Below, one piece after another: positions 8,762 to 17,582 of a DNA stretch of 64,000 nt. The stretch's first letter is position 1; each line of letters opens with the position of its first letter. A program made the translations under genes and the position numbers. This stretch comes from CAYUMU01 sp964445985. GTDB taxonomy: Bacteria > Planctomycetota > Planctomycetia > Pirellulales > S012-138. The stretch spans positions 62,001-126,000 of the forward strand of contig CAYUMU010000007.1 in assembly GCA_964445985.1 (NCBI GenBank), written 5' to 3'. Below the pieces are notes generated by a model. That model did no database searches. It saw only the letters and a list, made by a program, of their open reading frames with translations, and had not been told where the DNA came from.

Positions 8762-10795
8762 TTGTTCAGGCGATGGATGGCCACAACGCTGGTTTCGGCG
8801 ACGCTCGTCGCCGTGGCCACGGCTGCGCCTCCACCTGAGCGTCCCGCCCCCATTTACACGCGGCAATCGGCCTTCACCATTCCGTTTCAAGTTAGCGCTT
8901 CCACTCAGCCGGGCCACGAGCCGACCGAGATTCAACTACACACGTCCTCCGATCGCGGACGGAAGTGGACGATTGTCCGCACGGCGGCTCCCAATGCAGG
9001 ATCGTTTGCCGTTCGTGCCCCAGGCGACGGCGAGTACTGGTTCTGCGTCCGCACCAAAGACGCGGCTGGCGAAGTGCGACCGACGGGCGAGCCAACCCCC
9101 GACCTGCGGGTCATCGTCGATACCACGACGCCCGAACCCAAATTGACTGCCTGGCGAGGCGGCGCCGGCGAGCTCAATGCTCAATGGGAAATTCGCGACG
9201 CCAACCTCGATGTGACCACGCTGCAACTCGATTACCGCGTTGGCGAGGGCGCGTGGCAAGAGATTGCGTTCGAACGCTTGCCGCCTGGCACGGTTCGCGA
9301 ACAATATGTTGGCATGACCACCTGGCTGCCGGTCGAACAAGCGCAGGCTTACGAAGTTCGCGTGCGCATCCGCGATTTTGCTGGCAATCCCACGGTCCAC
9401 CGGGCCTCGACCACGGGTAGCCAGGGTCCCGGCGTTGCTGCTAGCGCGGCGCAACCGGGCGATGCGAATACGGCGGAGCATGCCGTTCGCACTCCGCCCG
9501 CCCATTACATTCCGCCGGCCGCGTCTGCTGCCAGTTTGACCGCAGGACCCATCGTTCGGCCCCTGCCGCCCCTGGCTGGCTATGCGGCAGCTTCGCCCCA
9601 AACCGTGCCGCGCGGCGGCATGCCTGCGAACATGGTTCCGGTTGCCACGCCCCCAGCGACCGATTGGGCGGCGGCCGGCAGTCGCGCCATCACCAATTCG
9701 TACGCTAACTCGCCTTCCCCCGGCGCAGGCCAGGTGACCACGCTGCCCTCCGTTACCGGCGCGAGCGACCAGCGAATCACCAGCCCTGCCGATCCTCTCA
9801 CGACCGGACGGGAAGGAGCAAGCTTTACCAGCATCCCCAGCGCATCGGTGAATTGGCCCGCCGATGCCCATAGCAACCAGCCCTTGAGCCGAACGCCGCT
9901 TTCACCGCCAGGCGGATCGCAAGGCTCAACATCGGTGCAATTTCAAGCGGGCTCAACGCCAGGGCAAGGCCGTTCTGCCTACAGCACCACCGGCCCGCCG
10001 AATGCATCCGACGTCATCCATTTTCAAGAGAGCAACACGGGGGCAAGCTACCGTCCGCCGCTCCAGGCCATCGATACAGCGCACCCCTCGTCGTTGCCTG
10101 GCTCGCCAGCGGCAGTACCTGTGGCCGCGCGGGTTCCGTGGATGGTGCGTTCCTACACCTTCGAACTCAATTACGATCTGAAACAGGCCGCCGCCCAACC
10201 GGGCCGCGTGGAACTGTGGGGCACGGTGGACAATGGGCAAAACTGGCAACGATTTGCCGTGGACGCCGATGGGCGAAGCCCCGTGCCGGTTTCGGTAACC
10301 AGCGAAGGTTTGTATGGATTCAAGCTGGTTGCGCAAAACGATCAGGGCCTGGTGGAGTTTCCACCGGCCCGGGGCGACGAACCCGACGTTTGGCTGCAGA
10401 TAGACGTAACACCTCCCAACTGCCGGCTCGTCCGCGCCGAACAGGGCGTATCGCCCCGCGACAACGAGCTCACGATCGAGTGGGAAGCGGCAGATAGCCA
10501 CCTGGGCACGGCCGCGGTTACCTTGGAATATGCCCGCACCCTGCAAGGACCCTGGTTCCCCATCGCCGTGGACCTGGGCAACTCGGGCCGCTACATCTGG
10601 CAAATGCCCGAGCGAACCCCCAGTTCGTTTCACCTTCGCATTCGCGTGCGCGACCAGGCCGGCAACGTGGGCGAGTTCATCACGGCCGAGGCGGTGACGC
10701 CCGTCCGAGCCCCCTCGGGCCGCATTCTCGACGTCAATCCCACGCCGGCGCCGCTCCGAACGGGCCAACGCGGCAAGCTCTATCAGTTTCGCTAG
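8762..10795 (+). CDS. Large secreted protein with Fn3/Ig-like segments around a low-complexity linker
   Basis: This 677-residue protein is not assigned to a family. A TTG start at 8762 is chosen because GAGAGG lies about six bases upstream; the next in-frame ATG is at 8777. Both give a signal peptide (core MATTLVSATLVAVATAAP). Residues about 25-225 contain two Ig/Fn3-like beta segments (HTSSDRGRKWTIVRT; LDYRVGEGAWQEI). Residues about 225-460 are Ser/Pro/Ala-rich and probably disordered. Residues about 460-655 again look like two beta-sandwich repeats (WGTVDNGQNWQRF; LEYARTLQGPWFPI), each with the phrase IRxRDxAGN. The repeats resemble motifs in surface or matrix proteins. It precedes the Tad ATPase gene by about 430 bases. 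Confidence 0.75.
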   Translation: MFRRWMATTLVSATLVAVATAAPPPERPAPIYTRQSAFTIPFQVSASTQPGHEPTEIQLHTSSDRGRKWTIVRTAAPNAGSFAVRAPGDGEYWFCVRTKDAAGEVRPTGEPTPDLRVIVDTTTPEPKLTAWRGGAGELNAQWEIRDANLDVTTLQLDYRVGEGAWQEIAFERLPPGTVREQYVGMTTWLPVEQAQAYEVRVRIRDFAGNPTVHRASTTGSQGPGVAASAAQPGDANTAEHAVRTPPAHYIPPAASAASLTAGPIVRPLPPLAGYAAASPQTVPRGGMPANMVPVATPPATDWAAAGSRAITNSYANSPSPGAGQVTTLPSVTGASDQRITSPADPLTTGREGASFTSIPSASVNWPADAHSNQPLSRTPLSPPGGSQGSTSVQFQAGSTPGQGRSAYSTTGPPNASDVIHFQESNTGASYRPPLQAIDTAHPSSLPGSPAAVPVAARVPWMVRSYTFELNYDLKQAAAQPGRVELWGTVDNGQNWQRFAVDADGRSPVPVSVTSEGLYGFKLVAQNDQGLVEFPPARGDEPDVWLQIDVTPPNCRLVRAEQGVSPRDNELTIEWEAADSHLGTAAVTLEYARTLQGPWFPIAVDLGNSGRYIWQMPERTPSSFHLRIRVRDQAGNVGEFITAEAVTPVRAPSGRILDVNPTPAPLRTGQRGKLYQFR

Positions 10796-11221
10796 CGATT
10801 CCGCTCGAAAGTTTCCTCGCTATCTTGCGCCGGCCAGAACCCCGATGTTTTTGGCCGCAATCAGGTTGAACCGAGCGCGCCGGCAGCTGAATTGGCCAAC
10901 CACGGGGGAAATTCGGCGGCCAATCGCAGGGCACAATCGCAGAGCAGGGCGTAGCATCGGCCTAATGATTGTCGTTAGAATGCTCGGTTGGCAGCACGAA
11001 AGCCCCCGCTCGAGAAGGCCATCCCAGGCTCTCGTCCCCCACAGGGCCATCGTGCCGCCAGGAACAGGTCTCAGCTGAACCGAGTCAGGGCCGTCCCTGG
11101 GGTTGGCAGGAAAGTGCGATCCGGGCAGCCGTGACTTGCCATACGTCGTCCCTTGTTTACGACTCGTCGCCGCCGAGGGCGCATGCATGCGGTTCGCCCT
11201 CCGAGTTAGAGAATTGCCCCC
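10796..11221. other. Intergenic region upstream of the Tad ATPase gene
   Basis: These 426 bases hold no supported gene. A plus-strand ORF from 10969 overlaps the ATPase start in another frame and has no family character. The promoter of the ATPase/TadB pair probably lies here, but no consensus was picked out. Confidence 0.4.
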
Positions 11222-13714
11222 GTGAAGATTTGGTACAACAAGGTCAACGAGAGTCGGCGTTCGGTTTTGGAAACTTCGGCGACCTCGATCACCATCGGTC
11301 GCGATGTGGAAAACCATATCGTGCTGAAGAGTCCGCTGGTGTCGCGTCAGCATGCCGTGGTTCGCGTCGAGAGCGATCGGCTGCTGATCGAGAACGTTGG
11401 CTTGAATAGCTGCGTGGTTGGCGACCGCGAGTTGCTCGGCGGCGAACAGGCCGAATTCGCGCCCGGCATGAAGGTTCGCATCTGGCCCTTCACCATCACG
11501 TTCGAAACCGAAATCGCTCCCACCGTAACGCCCCGCGAGGTGGAGTCGCACCTGCGCGGCGTGCTGGCGACCCTGGAACTGCGAATCCACCAGAAGCTGC
11601 TGGAGCGGCTCGACCTTTACGAGTTGGAAAACAACCGCGTTCACAACCGCGACAACATCCTGCTGCTCGAAAACAACATTGAAGACGTGTGCCGCGAGTT
11701 GGAGGTGTTTGGCGCCGACAACGAGCCCATTCTCGATGAGCTCACCGTGCTCACGCTCCGCGATTTGCTGATCAATCAATTGATCATGGAGACGGGGCAA
11801 GAAGAGTTTTTCGATCTGGCCACGCTCACTTCCAACGAGTTCGACGTGCCTGCCACGTTGGTGCCCGAGCGTGAGACCGAACTGCACAACTTGCTGCAGT
11901 ACATGCGCGAGAAGATGGATCTCGACAAGCTCTCCGACGTGAGCAGCCAGATCTTTCTGCTGGAAGAAAAGTTTACCGAGGTGGCTCACCTGATTCGGTT
12001 GCATCTGCACGCCGAACTTCGCAAATACATCGTGCTTCGCACGCTGAAGAAAGACCTCAAAGACACCGTCTTTGGCTTTGGCCCACTGCAAGACCTGCTG
12101 CGTGCTCCGACCATTTCGGAAATCATGGTCGTCAAGAGCGATCAAATCTACGTGGAACGCGGCGGCGTGATTGAACGCTCCGGCCGGCGATTTATTTCAG
12201 AGAAGGTGACCGAGAGCATCATCGAACGCATCGTGGCCCAGGTCGGCCGCCGCATCGACAAGAGCACGCCGCTGGTCGATGCCCGCTTGCCCGATGGCTC
12301 GCGCGTCAACGCCATCATCCCGCCGTTGGCCACGCGCGGCCCGTGCCTTACCATTCGCAAGTTTCCCATCCAGCGCATGACGATGGACGACCTGCTGGAA
12401 CTGGGCAGCATCACCGAGCCCGCGGCCCGTTTCTTGCGCGCCGCCGTGATCGACCATCGCAACATTCTGGTCAGCGGCGGCACCGGCACCGGCAAGACCA
12501 CGATGCTCAACGTGCTGAGCAGTTTCATCCCGTACAAAGAGCGCATTGTCACCATCGAAGACACGCAGGAACTGCGGTTGCACCAGGAACACGTGGTCAG
12601 CCTGGAATCGAAGATTGCCAACGTGGAAGGCACCGGCGCCTACACCATTCGCGACCTGGTTCGCAATGCCCTGCGGATGCGGCCCGATCGCATCATCGTG
12701 GGCGAATGCCGCGGCGGCGAAGCGCTCGATATGCTGCAAGCCATGAACACCGGCCACGATGGCAGCTTGACGACCGTTCACGCCAACAGTGCCGAGGAAG
12801 TGATCGAACGGTTGGAAGTGCTGGTGCTGCAGGCAGCCGACCTGCCTGTGCTTTCGATCCATCGCCAGATTTCTTCCGCCATCAACCTGATCGTGCATAT
12901 TTCGCGTTTGCCGGGCGGACGCCGCAAGGTAACGCAAATCGCCGAAGTGATTGGGCTCGATCCCGACAACGGCGACGTGCTCCTGGCCGACATCTTCAAC
13001 TTCCGCGACGGCAAGCGGCTTCAGCCTACGGGCTACTTGCCTTCGTTCATCGACTCGCTCGTGGAAAAGACGTTGCTCGAGTTGGAGTTTTTATACGCTG
13101 GCTGGGAAAGCAAACGCGACGTTCACACCGTGGTCAGTCCCGTTCTGCCCGCCAGCGCTCAACCGCCGCGTACCAGTTCGCCCAAAGCGGTGCCGCAAAC
13201 CATCACCGCCAAACCCAAGACCGATGCGGTTCCCAAAGTAGAAACGGCCAAAACTGAGCCGGCCAAAGCCGAAGCGGCGAAGGCGGCTCCGTCGGCTTCC
13301 CCGTCGCGCGAAGCAGCGCGACCCACGAAGATCCCCGCACCAGGCGCTCCGCCTGCCCCCACGCCGGGCCGCCCGGCCGCGGGCACTCCGCGCAAGGCCA
13401 CGCAGCGGCCTACCGTTGAAGCCAGCAAAGCGGCTCCTCCTCCCATTGAGTCGGCGGCGTTGCACCCCGCAGCGCCTGCGGCTTCCACTCCGACTCCAAC
13501 GCCCACAGCCGCTGCCGCCTCGGCCAGCAAACCAACATCTCGCAACGACTGGTACTGCCGAATCATGGGCGCTGAGTTTGGGCCCATGACAGAAGAAGAT
13601 CTCATCATTATTTTCCGATCAGGACAACTCGCCGCGCACGACCTGGTGCGAGAAGGCTCGCAAGGCCAATGGTTCCCGGCCGGCTCAACCACCTTGCTGC
13701 AAGGACAAAAATAG
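11222..13714 (+). CDS. CpaF/TadA-type secretion ATPase with N-terminal FHA and C-terminal GYF_2 domains
   Basis: This 830-residue protein should be the cytoplasmic ATPase that powers Tad pilus assembly or secretion. It starts at a GTG. Residues about 1-100 form an FHA phosphothreonine-binding domain (TIGRDVENHIVL, SRQHAVV, ENVGLNS). Residues about 110-290 are the helical region before the CpaF core. The core, about 290-640, has the Walker A GGTGTGKTTML, the GFGPLQDLL and SEIMVV entries typical of CpaF, the TIEDTQELRL Asp/His-box region, RPDRIIVGECRGGEALDM (Walker B) and GHDGSLTTVHANS. Residues about 650-770 are an Ala/Pro/Lys-rich linker. The final 55 residues are a GYF_2 domain (WYCRIMGAEFGPMTEEDL). 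CpaF proteins usually have only the core, so both ends are additions. TadB follows. Confidence 0.92.
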   Translation: MKIWYNKVNESRRSVLETSATSITIGRDVENHIVLKSPLVSRQHAVVRVESDRLLIENVGLNSCVVGDRELLGGEQAEFAPGMKVRIWPFTITFETEIAPTVTPREVESHLRGVLATLELRIHQKLLERLDLYELENNRVHNRDNILLLENNIEDVCRELEVFGADNEPILDELTVLTLRDLLINQLIMETGQEEFFDLATLTSNEFDVPATLVPERETELHNLLQYMREKMDLDKLSDVSSQIFLLEEKFTEVAHLIRLHLHAELRKYIVLRTLKKDLKDTVFGFGPLQDLLRAPTISEIMVVKSDQIYVERGGVIERSGRRFISEKVTESIIERIVAQVGRRIDKSTPLVDARLPDGSRVNAIIPPLATRGPCLTIRKFPIQRMTMDDLLELGSITEPAARFLRAAVIDHRNILVSGGTGTGKTTMLNVLSSFIPYKERIVTIEDTQELRLHQEHVVSLESKIANVEGTGAYTIRDLVRNALRMRPDRIIVGECRGGEALDMLQAMNTGHDGSLTTVHANSAEEVIERLEVLVLQAADLPVLSIHRQISSAINLIVHISRLPGGRRKVTQIAEVIGLDPDNGDVLLADIFNFRDGKRLQPTGYLPSFIDSLVEKTLLELEFLYAGWESKRDVHTVVSPVLPASAQPPRTSSPKAVPQTITAKPKTDAVPKVETAKTEPAKAEAAKAAPSASPSREAARPTKIPAPGAPPAPTPGRPAAGTPRKATQRPTVEASKAAPPPIESAALHPAAPAASTPTPTPTAAAASASKPTSRNDWYCRIMGAEFGPMTEEDLIIIFRSGQLAAHDLVREGSQGQWFPAGSTTLLQGQK

Positions 13715-13754
13715 ACCTGTGACCAAAGGCCATTGACGACACTGCCGCCCCCGC

Positions 13755-13774
13755 ATTCCCGCGAAGGCGGGAAT
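13755..13774. repeat. REP-like palindrome
   Basis: A perfect hairpin: an 8-base stem ATTCCCGC and its complement around a GAAG loop. It lies between the Tad ATPase stop and the TadB start. Similar ATTCCCGC palindromes are interspersed repeats in many bacteria. It could also affect transcript end or stability. Confidence 0.6.
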
Positions 13775-13905
13775 CCAGTTGCGGCGGATGTGACTCTGCA
13801 ATTGAGTGCGGCCCGAACAGAAGTTCCGAATCGCCAAGTCATCCTTCGACGCCACCTTTACGCCCAACCCCAATCCCCTCTCCTCATCTCGCGCCACACG
13901 CTTTC

Positions 13906-14751
13906 ATGGATCTCCAGCCGCTCATTTCCAGCAGCCTGTTCGGGGCGTCGATCGCAACTTTTGTGTATTTCTGCCACGATTATTACGGGCAGTTTCTCGA
14001 CTTTGTGGAGTCGGACTTCACCGAGCGGATGCGGCGAATGCGGATTTCGACCAACAAGCTTCGCACGTACTTGCTGGCTTGGAGCGTGATCATCGTGGGC
14101 AGCGCCGGGGCGTTGTGGGTGGGCTTGGATAGCTTTCCTCTCGCCGTGCTCGCGGCTTTGATTCTCTTCTGCGGCCCTTGGTACATTTTGCGGCGAATGT
14201 CGCAGCGATACCGCGAAAAGATCGAAGATCAATTGGCCGATGGCATGGCCTCGTTTGCCGGCGGCATTCGGGCTGGCCTCTCGATTGCCCAGGCACTGGA
14301 ACTGCTGGCCGAACAAGGCCCACGCCCGATGCGCGATGAGTTTCGCCAGATCGTGGGCGAATATAACCTGGGCAAGCCGCTCGATCGCGTGATGGATGAG
14401 GCCAAAGAACGATTAAAGAGCGAGAACTTTGCCCTGTTTGCCGCGGCTCTCATGGCTAGCCGCGAAGCGGGCGGCAAACTCAACGAAACGGTGGACCGCA
14501 TCGCCACCAGCGTGCTGGAAATGCAACGGCTGGAACGCAAGATTCGCTCGGAAACTGCCCAAGCCCGTCGCTCCGCGCTCTACATGGCGCTCGCTCCGCT
14601 GATGATTCTCGTGGTCTACACCTTTGTCGATCCACTCAACACTTCGCGGCTGTTCACCACGGTTCCTGGCCAGATCATTCTATGCGCGGCGATTGTGCTC
14701 AATCTGCTGGCCTACTTCTGGGCACGTCGCATTCTCAATCCCGACATTTAA
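13906..14751 (+). CDS. TadB-like type II secretion system F family inner-membrane protein
   Basis: This 281-residue protein is the inner-membrane platform component that works with the CpaF-type ATPase. It has hydrophobic segments near residues 10-25, 45-85, 225-245 and 255-275. The cytoplasmic F domain (about 100-215) contains the typical QLADGMASFAGGIRAGLSIA start and ALMASREAGGKLNETVDRIA. Length and topology match TadB. It lies about 190 bases after the ATPase gene, and the GspF-family partner TadC, normally the next gene, is absent: an IS remnant follows instead. Confidence 0.88.
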   Translation: MDLQPLISSSLFGASIATFVYFCHDYYGQFLDFVESDFTERMRRMRISTNKLRTYLLAWSVIIVGSAGALWVGLDSFPLAVLAALILFCGPWYILRRMSQRYREKIEDQLADGMASFAGGIRAGLSIAQALELLAEQGPRPMRDEFRQIVGEYNLGKPLDRVMDEAKERLKSENFALFAAALMASREAGGKLNETVDRIATSVLEMQRLERKIRSETAQARRSALYMALAPLMILVVYTFVDPLNTSRLFTTVPGQIILCAAIVLNLLAYFWARRILNPDI

Positions 14752-14757
14752 GCCCAC

Positions 14758-14777
14758 CATAGTCGCCTTTCGCGGAG
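14758..14777. repeat. Possible partial copy of palindromic repeat family B
   Basis: The segment CATAGTCGCCTTTCGCGGAG just after the TadB stop matches the left arm of the palindrome seen at 61944-61995, but the right arm is absent. It may be a truncated copy, perhaps lost when the adjacent insertion sequence arrived or decayed. Confidence 0.35.
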
Positions 14778-14842
14778 AGGCTGTGAATTTATTGTACCCG
14801 GATTGCTAAGGGGTGGGTGCTTGCGCTAGAACTGCCATATGA

Positions 14843-15478
14843 ATAATCAGAACTCTTCAAAGACCGCTCGGGTGTCGCGGTCGCGGCGGGACCAGGTTGA
14901 GATGCACCCGCGTGATCCTGGGCGTGGACGTGACCAATGCAGGGACTGACGGCGATCTACTCCCGCCGATGCTCGAACAAATCAGCGCCGACTACGGCCA
15001 GACTCCCGAGCATGCGCTCGTCGATGGCGCGTTCGCCACGAAAGAATCGGTGACGGCCGCGGAGCGCGGCGGGACGAAGGTCGTGTCGAAAGTTCCTCGC
15101 GCGGAACAACTGGAAAAACACGGCAGAGATCCGCACGCGCCGCAACGCGGAGACACCTCCGAATACGCGGACTTCCGCCAGCGGATGGCGACCCTCGAAT
15201 ATCAGGAAATGTACCGGCAGCGACCTTCGGTGGCGGAGTTCCCCAACGCCGACTGCCGCAACCGCAACCTGAGACAGTTTCGCGTCCGCGGGTTGGCGAA
15301 AGTCAAAGCCGTTGCCCTGTGGCATGCCCTGGCGTTCAACTTGATGCGATTCCTCTGCTTGGGCTGGATCGGAACAGGAGTTTCGGCAAGCCAGGCAAAG
15401 CGGAAGCCCCCGCGGCCGGGGTTAAATTGCCCCCCCACGATCATCGTTACCCAGCGGAGCACCAGCCTGCCACTCTAA
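14843..15478 (+). pseudogene. IS1182-family transposase remnant, N-terminus missing
   Basis: The frame is open from 14843, just after a stop codon, and the recognisable part starts near a TTG at 14897, giving about 193 residues. It matches the C-terminal half of IS1182/IS5-like DDE transposases: VDVTNAGTDGDLLPPML, an ALVDGAF segment with the second acidic residue, and the end block NADCRNRNLRQFRVRGLAKV KA-type sequence near residues 130-150. Full IS1182 transposases are roughly 450-550 residues, so the first half with the N-terminal domain and first catalytic Asp is gone. No flanking terminal inverted repeats or target duplication were recognised. It lies where tadC would be expected. Confidence 0.75.
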
Positions 15479-15687
15479 TACCCAGCGCCACCAACCCAGC
15501 GCCAAGAAAACTCCCACCAAAAACCAGCCACCGCTCCGCCTATCCCATAGATTCACAGCCTAGGAGCGAAAAGCGACTGGGGCGGCATTTCTTCGCCGCC
15601 AGGGGCATGTTGGTTCCGGCGCGTGTTTGGTATCATCGCCTGCGCGATTGATCGTTTTGCGCGCTTGTAGGACTATTTGAGGCTGCC

Positions 15688-17313
15688 ATGCACCGTGTGA
15701 TTATTCTCGATCCCTTGGCCCCCGAGGGCCTGACTCTGCTCGATGCGGCCCAGGGCATCGAATACGAAACGCGAATCGGGCTCAAGGGCGAGCAACTTCG
15801 TCAGGCGTTGACCGAGTTCGACGGCGCCATTTGCCGCAGCGGCGTCAAACTCACCGCCGACGTGCTGGCCGGCAACCGCCGCCTCAAGGCCATCGTGCGC
15901 GCCGGCGTCGGCACCGATAACATCGACAAGGCCGCGGCCACGCGAGCTGGCATGGTGGTCATGAACACCCCCAGTGGCAACACGCTCAGCACGGCCGAGC
16001 ACGCCCTCACGCTCATGCTCTCCATGAGCCGCAACGTGGCCCCCGCCTATCAGGCGCTCTGCAACGGCAACTGGGACCGCAAGAATTACATGGGTGCCCA
16101 GGTGGCCGGCAAAACCCTGGGCGTGGTCGGGCTAGGACGCATCGGCCAGGCGGTGGCCTCGCGGGCCAAGGCCTTCGAGATGCGCGTGCTGGGGTTCGAT
16201 CCCTTCCTCACCGCCGACAAAGCCGCCAGGCTGGGCGTCGAACCGGTGGAAAACGTGGCCGCCATGCTGCCGCTGGTCGACTACCTCACGGTGCACACCC
16301 CGCTCACCGACGAAACGCGCAACCTGATCGACATGCCGCAGCTCGAGCAGTTGAAGCCCGGCGTGCGACTCATCAACTGTGCCCGCGGCGGCATTTACAA
16401 CGAGGCCGCGCTGGTCGCGGGGCTCAAGAGCGGCAAGATTGCCGGCGTGGCCTTGGACGTTTTCGAGGAAGAGCCCTGCACCAACAGCCCCTTGTTTGGA
16501 ATGCCAGGCGTGGTTTGCACGCCACACCTGGGCGCCAGCACCGAAGAGGCCCAAACGCAAGTGGCGGTCGAAGCCTGCGAACTGCTGATCGATTTCCTCT
16601 CCACGGGGGCGATCCGCCACGCGGTCAACATGGCCCCGCTCGACGCCCGGCAACTCGAAGCCATTCGCAACGAGATCGGCATTGCCTACCGCCTGGGCCT
16701 GCTCATGGCCCAACTGCACCAAGGCAACTGCCAAAGCGTGCACCTCACCTACCGGGGCGAGGTAGCCGAGAAGAACACCAAGCTCATCAGCTCGGCCTTT
16801 GCCGCCGGGTTGCTGGAGAGCGCCCTGGAAGAAGACGTCAACATTGTGAATGCCGAAGTGCTGCTCCGCGAGCGGGGCATCGAGCTTTCGGAAGAAAGCC
16901 GCAGCGAGATGGGCGGCTTCCGCAGCCTGATCACGGCCGAAGTTCAAACCGACGTTCGCGCCTATTCGGCGGCGGCCACCGTGTTCGGCCAAAAGATGCT
17001 CCGCCTGGTGCAGCTCGATGGCTACCGCCTGGAAGGTTACCTCGACGGCATCTTGCTGATCTTCCGCCATCAAGACGTGCCAGGCATCATCGGCCGCGTC
17101 GGCACGATCTTTGGCGAACACCAGGTGAACATCGCCCAAATGGCGGTGGGGCGGGCGTCGGATACTCCCGGCAGCGAAGCCATCGGCGTGCTCAACCTCG
17201 ACAGCCTGCCAGGAGAAGCGGCCGTGGCAGCCGTCACCGAGCACCCGCACATCAACAGCGTGGATGTGATCCAACTACCCCCGGCCGGCGAAATGCCCCC
17301 CTGGCTCGCGTAG
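15688..17313 (+). CDS. serA: D-3-phosphoglycerate dehydrogenase
   Basis: This cytosolic enzyme oxidises 3-phosphoglycerate to 3-phosphohydroxypyruvate with NAD, the first step of serine synthesis. The 541-residue length fits the long SerA type. Residues 1-100 and 290-315 form the substrate-binding domain. The Rossmann domain has GLGRIG near 149-154. The catalytic Arg lies in INCARGGIYNE, the Glu in DVFEEEP and the His in CTPHLGAST. Residues about 320-450 are the allosteric substrate-binding domain and about 455-530 the ACT domain (FRHQDVPGIIGRVGTIFG), which can mediate serine feedback. It stands alone between the IS remnant and a convergent epimerase gene. Confidence 0.96.
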   Translation: MHRVIILDPLAPEGLTLLDAAQGIEYETRIGLKGEQLRQALTEFDGAICRSGVKLTADVLAGNRRLKAIVRAGVGTDNIDKAAATRAGMVVMNTPSGNTLSTAEHALTLMLSMSRNVAPAYQALCNGNWDRKNYMGAQVAGKTLGVVGLGRIGQAVASRAKAFEMRVLGFDPFLTADKAARLGVEPVENVAAMLPLVDYLTVHTPLTDETRNLIDMPQLEQLKPGVRLINCARGGIYNEAALVAGLKSGKIAGVALDVFEEEPCTNSPLFGMPGVVCTPHLGASTEEAQTQVAVEACELLIDFLSTGAIRHAVNMAPLDARQLEAIRNEIGIAYRLGLLMAQLHQGNCQSVHLTYRGEVAEKNTKLISSAFAAGLLESALEEDVNIVNAEVLLRERGIELSEESRSEMGGFRSLITAEVQTDVRAYSAAATVFGQKMLRLVQLDGYRLEGYLDGILLIFRHQDVPGIIGRVGTIFGEHQVNIAQMAVGRASDTPGSEAIGVLNLDSLPGEAAVAAVTEHPHINSVDVIQLPPAGEMPPWLA

Positions 17314-17356
17314 ACAGCGTTCGCCAGCGTAGACAGCGTAGACAGCGTAGACAGCG
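17311..17356. repeat. Short tandem repeat (9-base unit)
   Basis: Four copies of TAGACAGCG at 17311, 17330, 17339 and 17348, the first separated from the others by ttcgccagcg. The array begins at the serA stop codon itself. It looks like slippage-prone sequence. Confidence 0.8.
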
Positions 17357-17490
17357 TTCGCCGAACGCGGCCTAATCAGCGGCAGATTGAACCAAGCCCG
17401 CGCCAGCATGGGCCGCTGGACGCGGCAGCGATGGCGCTTCCGCGCCCAAGCCAACGCAGCCACCACCAAAGAAATCCGCCGCGCCATCCT

Positions 17491-17542
17491 CGGGCCAATC
17501 CATCGGGCCAATCCATCGCGCCAATCCATCGCGCCAATCGCC
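17491..17542. repeat. Short tandem repeat (13-base unit)
   Basis: Three copies of a 13-base unit (CGGGCCAATCCAT twice, then CGCGCCAATCCAT) and one diverged copy, head to tail, between serA and the convergent epimerase gene. No reading frame of interest uses it. Confidence 0.8.
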
Positions 17543-17582
17543 GCATCTTCCGGTCCCAGGGCAGCCTCGGCATCGGCTTGCC

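Noticed and set aside
10820..12145. Long minus-strand ORF (441 codons) opposite the Tad ATPase
   Set aside because: It runs antisense to a well-defined FHA/CpaF gene and its protein is His/Gln-rich without any family match; it is a product of GC-rich codon bias.
17311..17356. 9-base repeat considered as a CRISPR array
   Set aside because: Units are too short, contiguous and without unique spacers.
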